The position numbers and the translations under genes are program-made. The notes under the pieces are model-generated. The model saw only the letters and a program-made list of their open reading frames with translations. It ran no database searches and had not been told where the DNA came from. DNA of 64,000 bases from Acanthaster planci (taxonomy: Eukaryota > Echinodermata > Asteroidea > Valvatida > Acanthasteridae): NCBI RefSeq assembly GCF_001949145.1, contig NW_019091401.1, positions 535,866 through 599,865 on the forward strand, in the 5' to 3' direction. How positions within the stretch are numbered: the stretch's first letter is position 1; the number at the start of each line of letters is the position of its first letter. This document shows, in pieces, positions 10,759-25,700 of this stretch.

Positions 10759-13700
10759 GTAGGTGCTTTTTGACAACAATATTGCCTTTCCATTGAGATT
10801 CTATGTTCTATGTTGTTATGCTTGATGTCATGGTCTAATTTGGTTAGGGAAACCGGAGATATTGTAGAACATTGCAAGTAAGCCCCAAACCAACCAGTGA
10901 AAGGCATAAAGTCACAGTCTCCTTGGAAATGCATACCAACCACGACGCAAAACGGACGTTATTTGATGTAACTTAGCACTTTGGTTTACAAAATGAAATT
11001 GGCGAAATCAACAAGAATGACGTACGGCAAAGCGTTTACAATTTCATCACTGGAACTTTGTTTTGGCTTTCCCGTTTGTTGAAATAATTCGTATAATGGA
11101 ATTTTGTTTTCAGTACGTGAGCTCGTAGGGGTCGGTTAAGATTTTTTTTGATGTGTTCTTCACAAGGTTAAATACCGTTAATACACCTCATTTGTAATTC
11201 TTGTGTTGCTGAAATAATTTGCAGCGAGCAGATCCGGAGGAGGGTTTGCAAATACTGTACAATTTGGCTTACAGCGGACCTCCTGTGCCAATCTTATGGG
11301 GCCCTCTTTTGTCGCAGGAGGCGCTCATTGTCAACAGAGTGGCAGCAAGGTACAACATTGTTCAGGTAAGTTGCGAATCGTTATAGGTATTTTTTCTGTC
11401 TCTTGGTAGGCCCGTCCATTTTCGGTTCTTTCAGTTTTGGACGACCCACAAGTCGTTAGTTATTTATCTACTAATCGATACATAAATTCATTGCACTGTT
11501 TGAAATATAGACTGAGACATGACATTGCGAAATGTCATCAAAAGTAAACGAAAGTAACCAAGACAACAAAAGTTCTTGCAGCTGCACTTCTCATCTTTTT
11601 TACTTTTAATTTCATAGAGTCGTTCATTTCTACTGAATTTTACTGACTTCTCATCGGCATATCAACTTATATTTTCACAAATAAATGTTTTCTCTATCCA
11701 AACTAAAATAATTATGTACATAGACCAATCCAATGAAAAGAATCAGTAGCCATTACTGCGGTATCCCCAAGTGCGTGAACAAAAGAGATCTACATTGAAT
11801 GCTTCCTGCCTGCTAACGAAAATCACGCGCTTGTAAAGCTTAGGAATGCGTGCCTGAGTGGCGGGGACACCGCAGTATATGGGCAGTGAATCGGTTTATA
11901 CATCTTGAAATTATAAAAGTGCATGTATTTTTTGTACTCAAATTTTTGTAATGTTCTCTAACAAGTGCGTAAGAGTGTATTCAAATTCTAACATGTATTA
12001 AAAGGGAAAAAATGCCAACTTAGTTTGTGAATTCACTGGACCGGTCTAAAAACGTTAATTTAAGACCGGCCAAAGCTCATATTTATTCCCTTTCATAAAT
12101 ACCTCAATTTTGTTCTAGAATTTTAGTTCCATTTTCCCGAACACCCCCGTCCATTTTATGGTATATTCGTTGTGCAAGTTGTCCAAAAAACTCCTTATAT
12201 GGACTTGGCCCTTGCGTGGCGAGCCTCATGTACACATGAATTGATTAAACTGTCTGTATCTAGGTGCCAGCGTGTGATTTACGCAGCGGGCATTATCACT
12301 TCTCAGCGGGCGTTATCAAATGTTTATACACGGCCAAATTGCACGTTGTTGAAAGGGCGACCGTCGGAGGTATTTATGAATGCACATGTAAGTTTGAATC
12401 TGATCATCACGTCTTCCTAACCTTCAGTTTGAAGAATCTAATGCTTACAATGATCTTCACGCTTTCAATCCTACATTAAAATGAATGATATTAACCAGAG
12501 TTTTGGTGAAATTAAGTTAGACAGGAAACTGTATATTTCAAGCAAGGACTGGAAAACAACTTGACTGCGCTGTAAAACCCAAGCGCTCAACTATTAAACG
12601 TAAATTAAACGCAAGTCGAACACTTTTAAACATATTGACACGTTTATAAATAAACATATACGACATGTTTATATGCTAAGCACACTTTTTTATTTAGTAA
12701 ATATGTGAATGTGTTTAGCATTATGTTGGGTTTTTAATTACTATAATAATTGAAAACCCATTTGTGCGTTTATTACTTAAACGCTGTAACAATTTTTAAA
12801 CACTGACACGTTTACTAATTGAGTCGAGCGAATAGGCCTGTATATGACTAACGATCTGAAATGGACAACCCATGTTGATTTCTTAGTAAAGAAAGCCCAA
12901 CAACGTCTGTCTTGTCTCAGAAGACTGAGGAGTTTCCGGGTCAGCCAAGGTCTGCTGGTGAAGTTCTATCGGGCAGTGGCTGAGAGTGTCCTGACATTCT
13001 CAATCGCTGTCTGGTATGGGAACACCACAGTGTAAGACCGGAAACGCCTCAATCGGGTTGTTTAAACTGCTAGCGCCATAACTGGCTGTAAACTACCTGC
13101 AATGGAAGAACTTTACGAGGCAAGGGTCTTAAAGAAGTGCATGTCAATTGTCTCAGATGGATTCCATCCTGCGAATGACTTATTTCAGCGGATGAGAACA
13201 GATAATCGTTACAGATCAATTCCGGCAGATGCGACTCGAACCTTGAACAGTTTTTATCCAAGTGCAGTTCGCTTATTAAACGTACATGTACAGGTGCAAT
13301 CAAAGTCCAAATCAGTGATTCGTTGGATTTCATTGTTATCTTAATCCCATTTTATTTAATAATCAATTTTATTTCACCTGATATGCTGTCTGAAATTATT
13401 TGTTGTAATTCTGGTGTGAAATTTTTAGTGTTGTTTGTTATTGTTTTGTACATATATTTTGACCAACAAACTATGTTGGATACAAAAAAATGAAATGGCC
13501 TCTGAGCTCAGGTCGTTATTTTTTTTGCTAAATTCTTAATTACAAAAATACGGCCAAATGCAATCAACTCCCGTTTATGCCTACCTCTTTTTATGCTGAA
13601 CAGCCTAGTTTTAACGTCGGGGATTCCCCTTAGCCAGAAAAAATATATATATAGCAGCCGGCCTCTGGCCAAGTCCCATTGTAATTTATACAAACATCTC

Positions 13701-16700
13701 CGCCACACAGACGGAGGCAAGGCTCGCCAGGACCTGCTTCATGCTTTATAGAGAAAACACTCATTGCAAGTGCGCATGTGCAATCCATTTTCAAGCTGTC
13801 AAACGGTTTTTCTCAATGCAGGCGACGTTATAGCGCGGAATTTTTCAACGACTGACTTTGTAAACTACCTAAGTGTAGAAGCATTAATAAATTTAGGGAG
13901 AATTTAAACACGACATCACGAACAACACACAATTTTCCTCCATTAGTAATATTTTTAAATAACGGTGAATCTCAGAACAGTATAGATTTTATGGACCCTT
14001 TCTTACAACGAAAAAGATCGAAACTGCAAAATATATTACTGATTTCATCAATAAATTTTTAAAAGAAACTAAGTTTTCTGAGACAAAAATCTTGCACCAA
14101 ATCAATGTTTCACCATAAATGCATTGATTTCAGGCATTTATATTGAATCCGCCAGATAAAATTTTCACTGATCAGGTCATTATTGAATCACCCCAAAAAA
14201 CGTATCGATCCGACGGTGCACGAAAATTCAAAGCCATTTTACATCCATTTTTGGTACCAAAATGGTGTATCCAACAATAAGATGGTGATTTTCTGTTAGA
14301 TTGTATCGATTTCGTTAGTACTGATACCGACTATTTCATAAGGTATATTTGTTAAATTAGTGACATTTCCTGTCCATCATCGGTACCGCACTGGTCTGTG
14401 GACACAGACCAGTGCGGTACCGAGACGTCGAAGTCGTTGAGTCCACCCCAACACATGTGCATAAACATGTCACACGTCACCATGTAAACACGCATACACG
14501 ACTGCACTTGACCTGTGACTCGCCGCTACGAAAATGTTAACTGCTCATTATTAGGTAAGGATGGCATACACAGTGACGTAAAGAGTGGCAAGCCAACTGC
14601 TACAACTTAACACAGGAACAAAAATATTTGAAATGCTGTTGACAGACCTTATTTTTTCAGAAAATTATTACCCATATCCGAGAAGCTCCAATATTTCTAC
14701 ACGTTATATGCACGAACCTGTGTAAGAAATAGAAGTGCAACTCTTAACAGTCCGTTTCTCTACATTTGGAATTAGCGACGTCGACAGCCAGCAGACGTAC
14801 TAGGGGAAGCGGAAAGGGATCGAAACGTGCATGCACATGCGTGTATATACGGCGTATGCGCCTCGTCGTGTCTTAATGTTGCTCATGTAACGTAAAATAC
14901 ATGTACATGGGTGCAGCGTGGATTATCACTTGATTATCAAACCAAAAATAAACACTTTCTTCAGACTATACGTTCAGTTCTACCCGCAGCGTTTAACTAC
15001 TCACAACATTAGATTTTAATTTCATCGGCACTATAGAGTAATGGCGGAAAATAATGGAATACACGTTTTTATATAAACAGGCGTTTAATGTCCCGATGAT
15101 AAATACTTTAGGCCTACATGTTAAACACGTTCACATGTTAACGCATCGCGTGTTCAAATATTTAATGTGTTTAGTCTACAAGTGCGTCAAACGTTCTTCG
15201 GTTTTACAGTATGGAATTGTGTCTGTCTAAAGAGTCAGTTGTCTGTTTCTTAAAACTGAAGAACCTTTATTGATTCATGGACAGATTGGCATACCGTCAA
15301 GTCCAGCGTTAGGAGACCGGTCCGTGTATCCGTACACGGTCCGAGCCTACCCAAGTAATAGAGACCGACTTGTGGGCGTGGTTGCATTCATCAGGGAAAT
15401 GGGATGGAGGCGGATTGCATTCATCTTTGAGGACAACTCCTTTTTTCAGGCCGTAAGATAGTACTGTTTGTTTTACAGAAAACATAAATCTCAATGGTAT
15501 TTCCACGTTTCCATCCATTTACCACTCGCTGCATTGGCCGATACCAATTAAAATGTGCGGGTAAGGTATACAGAGGGATACTGTTACATAATTTCAATCA
15601 GGGTGTAGATTCTAGGAATAAATGTGTTACATTCTCCCTTCCCGTTTTAACTGTGTTTGACTAAAGGATTACAGTGACAACATAATGAGGTGACTTGATT
15701 TTGAGATTCATATAAATGAAAATAAACAGTTAGAAAAGGAAATTCTCTCGGCACCAAATTTACAGAAATTCCTTATGCCAACCCGAGCATCTGGCGCAAG
15801 AAAAACGGCAGAAACCGTAGCAAAGGATCAAAACCGCACGCAACAAAGCACGTCTGCGCTGACAAATCCGGACTTGCATTTTGCATTAGCCTGGGGATGG
15901 CTCATGATCTATATCACCTTAGCAACGGCATGGGTGTAGACAAAGTGTCACCTTGAAACCTACTTCAGGGAAACATACTTCTTCAGATCTTTTCGTTCAG
16001 TACGTTTTATGTTTTGTCTCCTTTAACTTACAAAAAAATGGTGTAGGTTAAAGGTAACGTTTATAAATTGAACTGTTGATAGCATCGGTGCCGGTAATGT
16101 TGATCGGAGCATACTTGTCAACTAAAGGCTCAAATGGCAGTGGGTCAATTTCATGAACACCCAACAGCTCCACACTGCTTGAGGGCACGTACCCGTGTCT
16201 TGGCTTTTCAGACAAGTTTGAGTTTGTATTGTGACATCACCTCCCAACTTTTAGATAAAACTAAAGACCGTTGAATTTGACGGATCAGTGACATTCTTGT
16301 GCCGCGTTTTCATCCGTACCGTCAAAGATTTTTAAAGATGGAATTCGAAAATCTTGGCATATGAAACTAAACATAGAACAAGTCACCTGTATATTCCCGT
16401 CACTGTCAGTTAAGTGCACGCTTAACGTAGCTGGTCATGGTCTAGGTACAGAAGTGGGAAGTCCAACAATCTTTTCGTCGTTCTTATTTTGTAGCATATC
16501 AAGGACTTGCGACAAATGTTGGAAACTAATCACGTAAAGATCGTGGCATCGGAAGGAATTAGGAACATTAACATGGTAGACATCCATCTTCAAAATCTAA
16601 AGGTATGCTGCACTCAGACAAGTTATTGAACAAATATTGAATCAGTAAACTTCAATCAAACCATAACAACATAAAAAGACAAAACAAAAAAATAAAACCA

Positions 16701-19700
16701 ACAAACAAAAAACAGCAGCAGCAACAACACAGGCACAATACATAAAAGAAGTCTGGTTCAAGTCACGATAAGGTTTTCCTTTAGAAAATAGCTTTCCTAC
16801 AAATGTTTTTCAGCGTCAGGATGCCAGAATCGTGTACACTGGATTTTCCAACGCAGCGGCAACACTGAAACTTTTCTGTAAGGTGAGCCAATCCAAACAT
16901 TCCTGATTTTGACTTTACGTATAACAGCACTGATTCAACAGGGTTAATAATTCTGTGAGGTACGTTGGGGTGCGCTCACTTAGGGCACAGAAAGCATAGG
17001 CCTACCCCCGTCCCTCGTGACCCATTGCAATAACGTAAAATGAGTAACATGCATTGGCATCAATGGTGCCGTTACTTTTACATTATGTAGTCGTGAATGA
17101 GTATCCTGTTGACATCGATGTGTGATAAAAGAGGTGAACAGTTGATGTAAGTAATGATTGTAAGAGCGCTTTGTGATGATTTTTTTTTCACGCCAACCCG
17201 TGACTCATGGACCAGGCCTACATCGCTGGACTGATGGGTGCGAAGTACGTGTGGATACCGCCTACCTGGGCCAACTTTGAGTGGTGGCTCAACAACTCAA
17301 AGTCAGACATGCAACCTTGCACGGCAAAGCAGATCCTGGCTAGCGCTGAGGGAGCGATTCATTTCCACCGCAGGCAGCCCTTGTTAGCTTTACCACAGCT
17401 TGACTTTAACGGCGTGGTACGTGCAACGTGAAGTTGGTATCATTGTAAAATGTGAAAAATAGAAGACTGAAACAATTTCAAGGTTATAGACTGAAGACAA
17501 TGTCGAACTAAACGACCTCCTTGGTCTGGGCTAAATATTCCAACAAAGCATTACAAGAAAAGAGGAAATAATCGTTTTGTCTCACAAAAGAAGAAAAAGA
17601 ACATTTACCAAATAACTAAAATTAAACGCGTAAGTGGCTCCTTCTGAAAGAAAAAAAGAAAGAAAAATACCGTGCCCTATCAACTCGATCGGCAGAATAC
17701 ATTTTCTAATTAAAATTGCAGGTAAGACTCTTTTATTCCACTGTAATACGTTCGGTTTTAGAAATTTACTGCATAAGAAGATTCCTTAGTTTTTAATAAA
17801 ATCTACCAATTTTCCTTAAAAGATAATTAATTTTAACAACAGTTATTGCACATAGCGCAGATAATTCAAGATTGTCTGGAATTCTGGCGATCGCACCAGA
17901 TACTAAAGCTTTGAACTTTCTGTGTGTACCATGTGGTGTAATCTGCAGAAACCCTCGCAGGAGCATTATGACTACTACGACAGTATCTACCCATTCAGTA
18001 ATAACATCGTGCCAGTAATGTACGACGGCATCGTGTCTGTAGCACTAGCCCTAAATGCCTCCATAGCGGACCTACAGCGTCTCGAGCCCCCTCGTAGGCT
18101 TGAAGACTTCAGCTATTCCGATATGGACATGGCAAGGGTGATTTTACGCAACGCTGATAATATGGACTTCCATGGATTGACGGTAATCTTGTGCTTTGGT
18201 GGGAGGGGAGCGTAATGTGTCGATGGGGTCTCTCTGCGTTGCATGCCGAATTTTGTTTGCCCATAGCGGACTGTAATATGAACAGTCAGGATACTCGTCC
18301 TCCAAGGTTGGCGAACAAGAGGGGACACACACGCGCATACACCCCTACATAAGAATACTTGTGGGGTATTTCATTTGTTCTCGTGTACAAAACTCCCACA
18401 CAACACTGAAAAAAATTTCAAATCACTGCCATTTCAACCAGATTGACGGTAATATTTCTTGTATTGATGGGGGTGTTTTAATAACTTCATGCATTTTTCC
18501 CTTCTCCCTCAGCGTTGCATTTCAATTTAGTGGCCATCCTTGGAAATGCTGCACTTAATTTGCGTGTGTCGAAAGTATGATTCAGAGGAGATTTTGGATC
18601 GGTTTTCTTCGGTTTAAACCATCCTAAGCACATACACAGAGTTTAAAGCACTCTTTTGTAAAGTTCGTGCATACGAAGTCTTCAAATGAGAAGGTTCAAC
18701 AGAGGTTGGACAAGTTGATTAGGACTTTTCCGTGTGGTTTACGAAGGTCTGGTCAAGTAACCGCAGCACCTGTTTTTAATCGTTGTTCCCGCACGTCGAA
18801 TGGCAGTGGAACATGTGTGATTGCCCGTTCAGCGTCACCCAGCGCCCACACAGGGCGCTGGAAAGGCTAATCAGTTTCACAATTGTTTGTGAAGGAAATA
18901 CGTCACACGGGGTCACAGTTTCAGACGCGCAAAACATTGCATATTGTGAAACGCCCGTACTACAGGCAGATTTTGCGTTGGCAATCCTGTAGCCTATGCC
19001 GAGACGAGTTCAACCATTGCCACTCATTAGCGCTTTGAGTTGTTTTTGAGCTGTGGTATCACTCTGAAAGAAATTCCAACAATTAATTCAACCCAATAAA
19101 TGAGTCATCTACAGGCTCGCTTCAAGTCGGCGCTTACATTAATAACGAATTAAAGAAAAAACTAAACAAAACAAAAAACCCAAAGTTTTACAAACATGGA
19201 GTATGATAAATGGCACCACAAAGGAAGTATACGGAAACCCTCTCATTGTGTAAGAACCGGGAATTGTTTAAATATGATTTAAAGGGAATGAGGCCAGAAA
19301 ACGACAAGACAAAGTGAACAGCAACCATACTTATGCACTGAATGCGTTTCTTGATATTGAGAACTCCATACCCCCCAAAAGTTAATTCTGATTTCCACTA
19401 GCTCTCTACTGCACCGTTGAGGGGACCCCATAGTAATTAGGGCCCCCGTCTTTCGTTCCAAAATATCTCATTTTGCCCATAGACCAAAACCTGGATACGG
19501 GGTTCTTTCATAACGTGTGGTGCATTAAGAAAAACTTGGTGTGATTTCTTGATCATAGAGTCGAGTTCGAATTGAAAATGGACAACGGAAAGCGGACACA
19601 ATTTTCATCGATCAGGCTCAAGGTAAAATTATCAGAATTATTGACATTTCAAGTTCGTTTAGAATTTTAACCTGATCAGCAACATTGAAACTGATACTCT

Positions 19701-22700
19701 ATCCATTTGGTACTTAACAGTTATCGGCATAAGGGCTTTAGTAGAATTTTTCTTGCGAAAGAAATAACGACAACCACAGGACCACAGCTAAACACAGAGT
19801 CTTTACGTATTATTACAGAAATGACACAAGTCATCAGTGCCGATCAATTATGCATACAATGTCGTCGTCTCCAGCAGAGCATTGTATAAGGCGTCATGAT
19901 ACAGGATCTTTGTGTCTCCCAGTCAATGAACTACACTCAGTTGGTGGAGAAATCCTAGAAAGGGGTGCTTTTGCAAATCCCTTAGAGACTTTTTTGTTCT
20001 GTCTTTGTAAAAAATTTTCTATTTACAAAAACAAACATTTTAACATTGTCTTAAACATGCCCAAGGTGTACCTACCATGGCAATCAGTGCTTATGCATGA
20101 CGATTCTTGCACAATATACAATGTGACAAACTTTTATTTCAACCCTGAAGGCACAAATTTAAATAACGTGATGCAGTACAAGATTGAGAGGAAAATCTTG
20201 GTGAATTCGAAAGGTTCCAGTATCAGATGGAAAGGTAAGGTTTAATTTTTGGTAATAAAAGGCCAATGACTAGTTTAGAGGATGCTTGCTCGAATGCAAG
20301 TGCTTTATTACAAGTGTGAAATAGATTACCGACAGTTGTAATCACTACATCGAGCTCGAAAATTCGACTAGGAATCCGTGTCCTGTTTGAAGGGTATCAA
20401 ACTCAAGGCCCTTAACTGCGTGTCTAACGTCGGACTGCATAGACATTGTTACATGTCCTTAGTTTCAATTGTCCACTTTCTCACGTTTCATATATTGCAC
20501 ATTCCTGCCCTGCCTCTGTGTATTCATTTCGTTCTAGTTCATTGAAACAGACAGCAGTCCTTGATTATCTTACAACTACATCAGTAGAGGGACTGTGCTC
20601 ACCTATACAACATTATGCTCATTTGACTTTGGAATCTCTGATAAACTCTGAGTAATGTACACTGTAAAATGTTCGGAAGCTATGGTTGTTTTGCTTTCTG
20701 TTTTTTTTCAGTATTACCCTTTGCAAGCGAACATTACTGCTAGTTATGGTGCATACGCTTTTTAACAGAGAAGAACCCCCCAAAATATCTGGCATGCAGC
20801 TCTTTTTTGTGAATCTGTCAGGATATTCGTGAAAAATAGTTTCACCTAGAGTGACTTATTTTTTGAGTGTAATACATTCCTTTTCTTTAACAATGTCTAC
20901 AACGAAGATGAATGCTATGTGTTTTTTCTTTCCTACTCTCTTTTTCTTTTCCCCTGTACTTGCAGTATAAATGGTTAAGCACTTTTCTGCGCATTGTTCA
21001 TTTAATAAACGAAAGATGCCGATTTCTCAACTCGTCCAATTCAGCAAGCCAAGATGAAGCATGCAGTTGTGAACAATTAAGTTTCTTCTGTAGATTACAC
21101 CACCGTTTTGCAATTGCATTATATATTTTACGAAGCCGTTCGTGTTTTTCATCTGCTAGAGACCAAACGGTCCCTCAAGCACAAGACTGCGGTAATCAAA
21201 GGTACTCCTAGGGGAATTGTTCAATCAGCATTATTTGTACCTGCTATGCGCAGGATGAGCTGCAACCATACTTGCGGTATTCTCAGCGGGATCTGCACAA
21301 AAAGAGAGAAAAAAAGATTGACTTTGTGGGCTGATTACATGGTCTTTGGAATTTCTCTCTATTTATGGGCTTTGTGGTCTAAATCGTGGTTCCTATAGAT
21401 TGTTCATGCCGCAATTTTTCTCCAGAGGTTGGAGAAGCTATTTTCAGAAATAATTCACTAGCATTTCTTTTGTGGGAAACGCTGCAATATTATCGGACGT
21501 TTAGTCCAAAAACAGACAAGTGAGCAAACTTGGTCACTCAGCAATCTTAAACGTTACCAACCTGAAACGCAATTTTTTTCAAAACAAAGTTTTTATGTCA
21601 CAGATGTGGCTTTTCCACTGAGCTGCTATTTATACAGAAATGGCGCTATTTGGAAAACTTTGTCCAGGAATTTAAGTTATACATTGAGTCACTTTTCTGT
21701 TTAGGCGGTCATTTTCCTGTGGATGGTGTAACACAGAGATATGTGATCCTGGAGGTATCGTCTACCGTACGGACGATTCTATTCTCCCTGACGTCGATCG
21801 GCGCTGTCTTGGCGTTAGGCGTCTTCTTCATTAATGTCAAATACAAACACAGAAGGTAGCATGAACTTAGGTTCTGACTTTTGCTTTCTTCGGAAGGATT
21901 AGGGGTGGGCGTGAGGGTTCTGGGTGGTCTGAGGGTTCGGGGTAGACTAGTGGGTTGGACGTTTGAAACCTAATTCATTATCTTGTTATTTGATAGCTGA
22001 TGATTGTGAAAAATACTATAATGCAACATAAGTAGTTAAATGTAAAATGTTATTTTGTCGGGTGTGGGGCAATGAGAATCAGTCTTGCTTGAAATAGAAC
22101 AACCTGCAATTCGACAAGAAAAACGATTGGCAAAAACAGGGATCGGCTCGGAGCAGAGTCTTGAACCTACGCCCGATGACTAAGAATATTACTTTATCAC
22201 ATCAGCCCGTTTCTTTACTTTCTAACAATTATCCAACATGTGCCAATTTCATTACACGGAAAATCCAATCGAGGACTCCTGTATTTTTTTAAATCCCAGG
22301 GCTATCAAGATGTCGAGTCCTTCCCTGGGTAACCTGACTGTGGTTGGTTGTTTGCTTCTTTACGCCTCTGTCTTCGTCACAGGCTGGGACAAAACGAAGC
22401 TATCAGATACGGCTATCGTCGTCAAGTGTCATGTAAGGCAATGGTCATACCAGAAAAATCACCGAATCTCTTTGAAATTCACTGAATCATCATCTGACCC
22501 TGCAGCCCCTTATTTCCAAAGATTGAAACTAAGGACCGTGAGACGATTGAGTGTGAAAACCATACTGAATTTAAGGTGAAATAATTATAGTTCGAGAAAG
22601 CACCACTTCCAGAGGGAGCTCGAGTGAAATCTCGATCTGTTGAGCGAGAAAACTTCACTCGAATTCGTCTGGTCCTTTCAGTGGAAGGGAGTGAATTTTC

Positions 22701-25700
22701 ACTCTTTGGAATTTAGTGTAATGTGATTTGAGATTGACCCTTACCTTGATCTCAAGTTGACGCTTTGACAAATGTTTTAATAAAGAAGTTATACATGCTA
22801 CGAGCTATATACAAGATTCCATAACTAGTGATAGATTATGGAACTTTTAATTTTAATATTGTTATTCAGATGATGGTTAATTTATTCAGAATCCACTAAA
22901 AAAAAAGCCAATCAGAATACCTTCTGGATTAATAATTGCTTTTATTTTTCAGCTGGAGAGGATACTGAATTCCCTAGGGCTGTCATTTACATTCGGTTCC
23001 ATCTTCATGAAGACGTACCGCATACACGCCATATTCAGTCGTGCAGTGAAGAAGTTTAAACGAATTGTGAGTAATGTTTAGAAAAAGGCGACTTTGATCG
23101 ATCAGATCGTCATGATCAGAAATCTGTCTCAAATATCTATCACAACTTTAATCTTGAAAAGTTATGCATATTCAGTATGAATATTTTTCCAGTCATTTTC
23201 TAAATTCACGTCCCATCTGACACTTAATCCTCCGTGGTTGTGCATGCACTTGGACCAAAGAGGCTCTGACGAGAGCATTTAGTGTCTAGTCCACTTCAAG
23301 CATGGTTTCTTGGCAAAGGCATGTTGGCAAATCAAAAGCCACTGCTACAGTGCATGGCTCAACGCTGGTGGAAGTTCCTCTTCAACCAACAGGATGTTGT
23401 GACTTGCCAAATGCACAGTGCCTGGAGTTTAAGATCGCGTGCACGGATGTAGTCCCACTGCGGCAATGCTATCTCCTCGGTTTAGCCTGTGATGGAGGGA
23501 AGGCGTGGACTCCCTAATCAACTTTTTAAGCTTCAGCGTTCAATATGACTTGGGCCCATGATCTCGGAAAAATCAGTGGTCTGCTCTAAAATTTGAGGCC
23601 GTAGTTTTGATTATTTTCATTTCCAGAAGCAGGTAACAAGCTGTCCATTACTCACTTTTGTCCTGTCGCATTTACCCACAGCATTTACCGGACTGGAAGC
23701 TCATTTGCGGAGTTTTGACGGTTGTGCTTGTGGATTGCATCATATTTGCCGTGTGGATTGTCATGGATACGACTACTGTTAACAGTCGATTTCTTGAGCC
23801 CCGGGTAGGTGCACAATAGATATCTTCGGATATCGTAGCCTTTTCTGGGTGTCTCTTTAATGATGTAGTATGCAAAAGAGTGCCAATTATCATCCTTGGC
23901 TTAGGAGCACATTCGCTCAAGCCCACTTCCCAATACAGTGCGCTTGGAACGGTTAATATTATCAGACTGCATAAATCCTATCCTCAATGCATTTCCATCG
24001 ATGAGTAACAACACTTGTGCAAAGATAGCAAGTCATCAACAGTGCCGTTCATCAACAGTACTTCCAAGACAAAATTTTGTAAGTGAGATTAGTCATACTC
24101 CATGTGTAACTCTGAAAGAGGTTTACTTCCTCAAGCAGAAGTGCCCTCTCATCCCTTGAAAAGAGCCATGTTGGTCGGGAGTGCTTATTTTGTTGGTAGC
24201 AACTGTATACGCGTGCATTTCACAGTCCTGTGTGAACCAGCGAAGTGCACTTCCTACCAAAGCAGCTTGCGTTGCTAGGAAACTTGTGCCCTCTCTCGGT
24301 CTGGCTTGTGGGTCATGGCCTATAAAGCCACGATTTTCAATGACCATTTAGTTTTTATGTTTTCCTTGCCTTATATAGCTTGACACAACCGAGCCCGAGA
24401 AGGAGATTTTCGACGTTCCTGTGATAAGGTATTGCAGCAGTGAGAATGCTCAGTACTTTACTATCGCCCTCTACGGCGTGAAGGGAGTCCTGTTGACCTT
24501 CGGTATTTTCTTGGCCTGGGAGACAAGAAACATTGCCGTGTCTCAGCTCAATGACAGTAAGAACGCAGAATTGAGTACACCTCTGTTCAGTCCTGCGTAT
24601 TTTCTATTTAGGTCAATACTTATTGGACTCCCAAATTAATGAGATTATGCACAACATTTTCAAATGCTTTATACTAATCAATAACTTCATGTTCCTGTTT
24701 TGATGGTAGGTAAATACATCGCCGCTTCAGTGTATGTCGTTGCTTTGACTTTAACCCTGACTGTCCCTGTAACGACTATACTTGGGGATGACGTCAATAT
24801 GGCGTATCTTGTTCCCGGACTCGCAATTGCCATAGTCAATACAACAGTGCTGGGCCTGAATTTTATTCCAAAGGTAAAGATTTTCACCAATTCTATAGTC
24901 AATCGAACGGTTAATCAATCGATACCTTTCAAACAATTTTGTTGCATGTGGACATGGCCGGATGTACCCAAACATCAACGAAGCTGTCCAAATGTGGACA
25001 GGAGGAGTTCGGAATAGTTCGGCTATTTTCGGAAACCGGTGCAATTCCTCCGGTTTCGTTCACGTGGACATTATGGGTGATACAGGACCCTTAATTCGAG
25101 GAGAATAGTCGGATTTATCGGGTCTGTTTAACACCCCAACTAATTTCATGGTGATTCCCGCAGAGGATGTGTTAATTTAACAACGATCAAAACTGGTCCG
25201 ACCTTCAGTACATTCGAGGAACAACTTATCGTCAACGTCGAGAAATTATCACTCTGACGTTAAATATCTTATTCGCTATATAGGTTTATCTCTTTGTAAC
25301 GGCTGACGAGGAGACTATCAGTTTAAGCATGATGCAGCCCATGAGGTATAATGGGTCCTTGGCTGCACACACTTGCCCGTCATCTCTGGACAAGAAAAAG
25401 GTCACCGAGGAACTACGAGACATACTGAAACAGGTACGATATTAAATATCAGTGACACTTGTTTGTCTCGGATTTAACATCAGAACTTTAACAGTTTAAA
25501 TTTTGAAATCTCTCAACATAACACAAATACCGAACGTGTTCTCTCCAGCTACTGCAAACTGTACCTTAAATTAGTCTATATAGCTGGAAACCATGACAAG
25601 GGTGCAAACTCGAGATTCGATCTTCTGACAAGCATCATAAACATGTAACTAATTTTGAGGGCATTCTTAATTTGTAGCATTTCGCAGGACTGAGTTTTGC

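Larger units (their letters stand above)
11366..15284 (+). other. Copy 1 intron 2, enlarged by insertions
   Basis: The same intron is about 640 bases in copies 2 and 3 but 3919 bases here. Comparison shows at least three inserted blocks: about 11704-11905 (ends carry inverted TACTGCGGT / ACCGCAGTA), about 11998-12370 (the dispersed repeat) and about 12560-15190 (LINE remains, a 42-base hairpin and AT-rich sequence). The shared intron sequence lies between the blocks. Confidence 0.7.

Noticed and set aside
22238-22579. 113-codon frame around copy 1 exon 11
   Set aside because: Only 22300-22432 is conserved among the paralogues; the rest lies outside the splice sites and differs in frame between copies.
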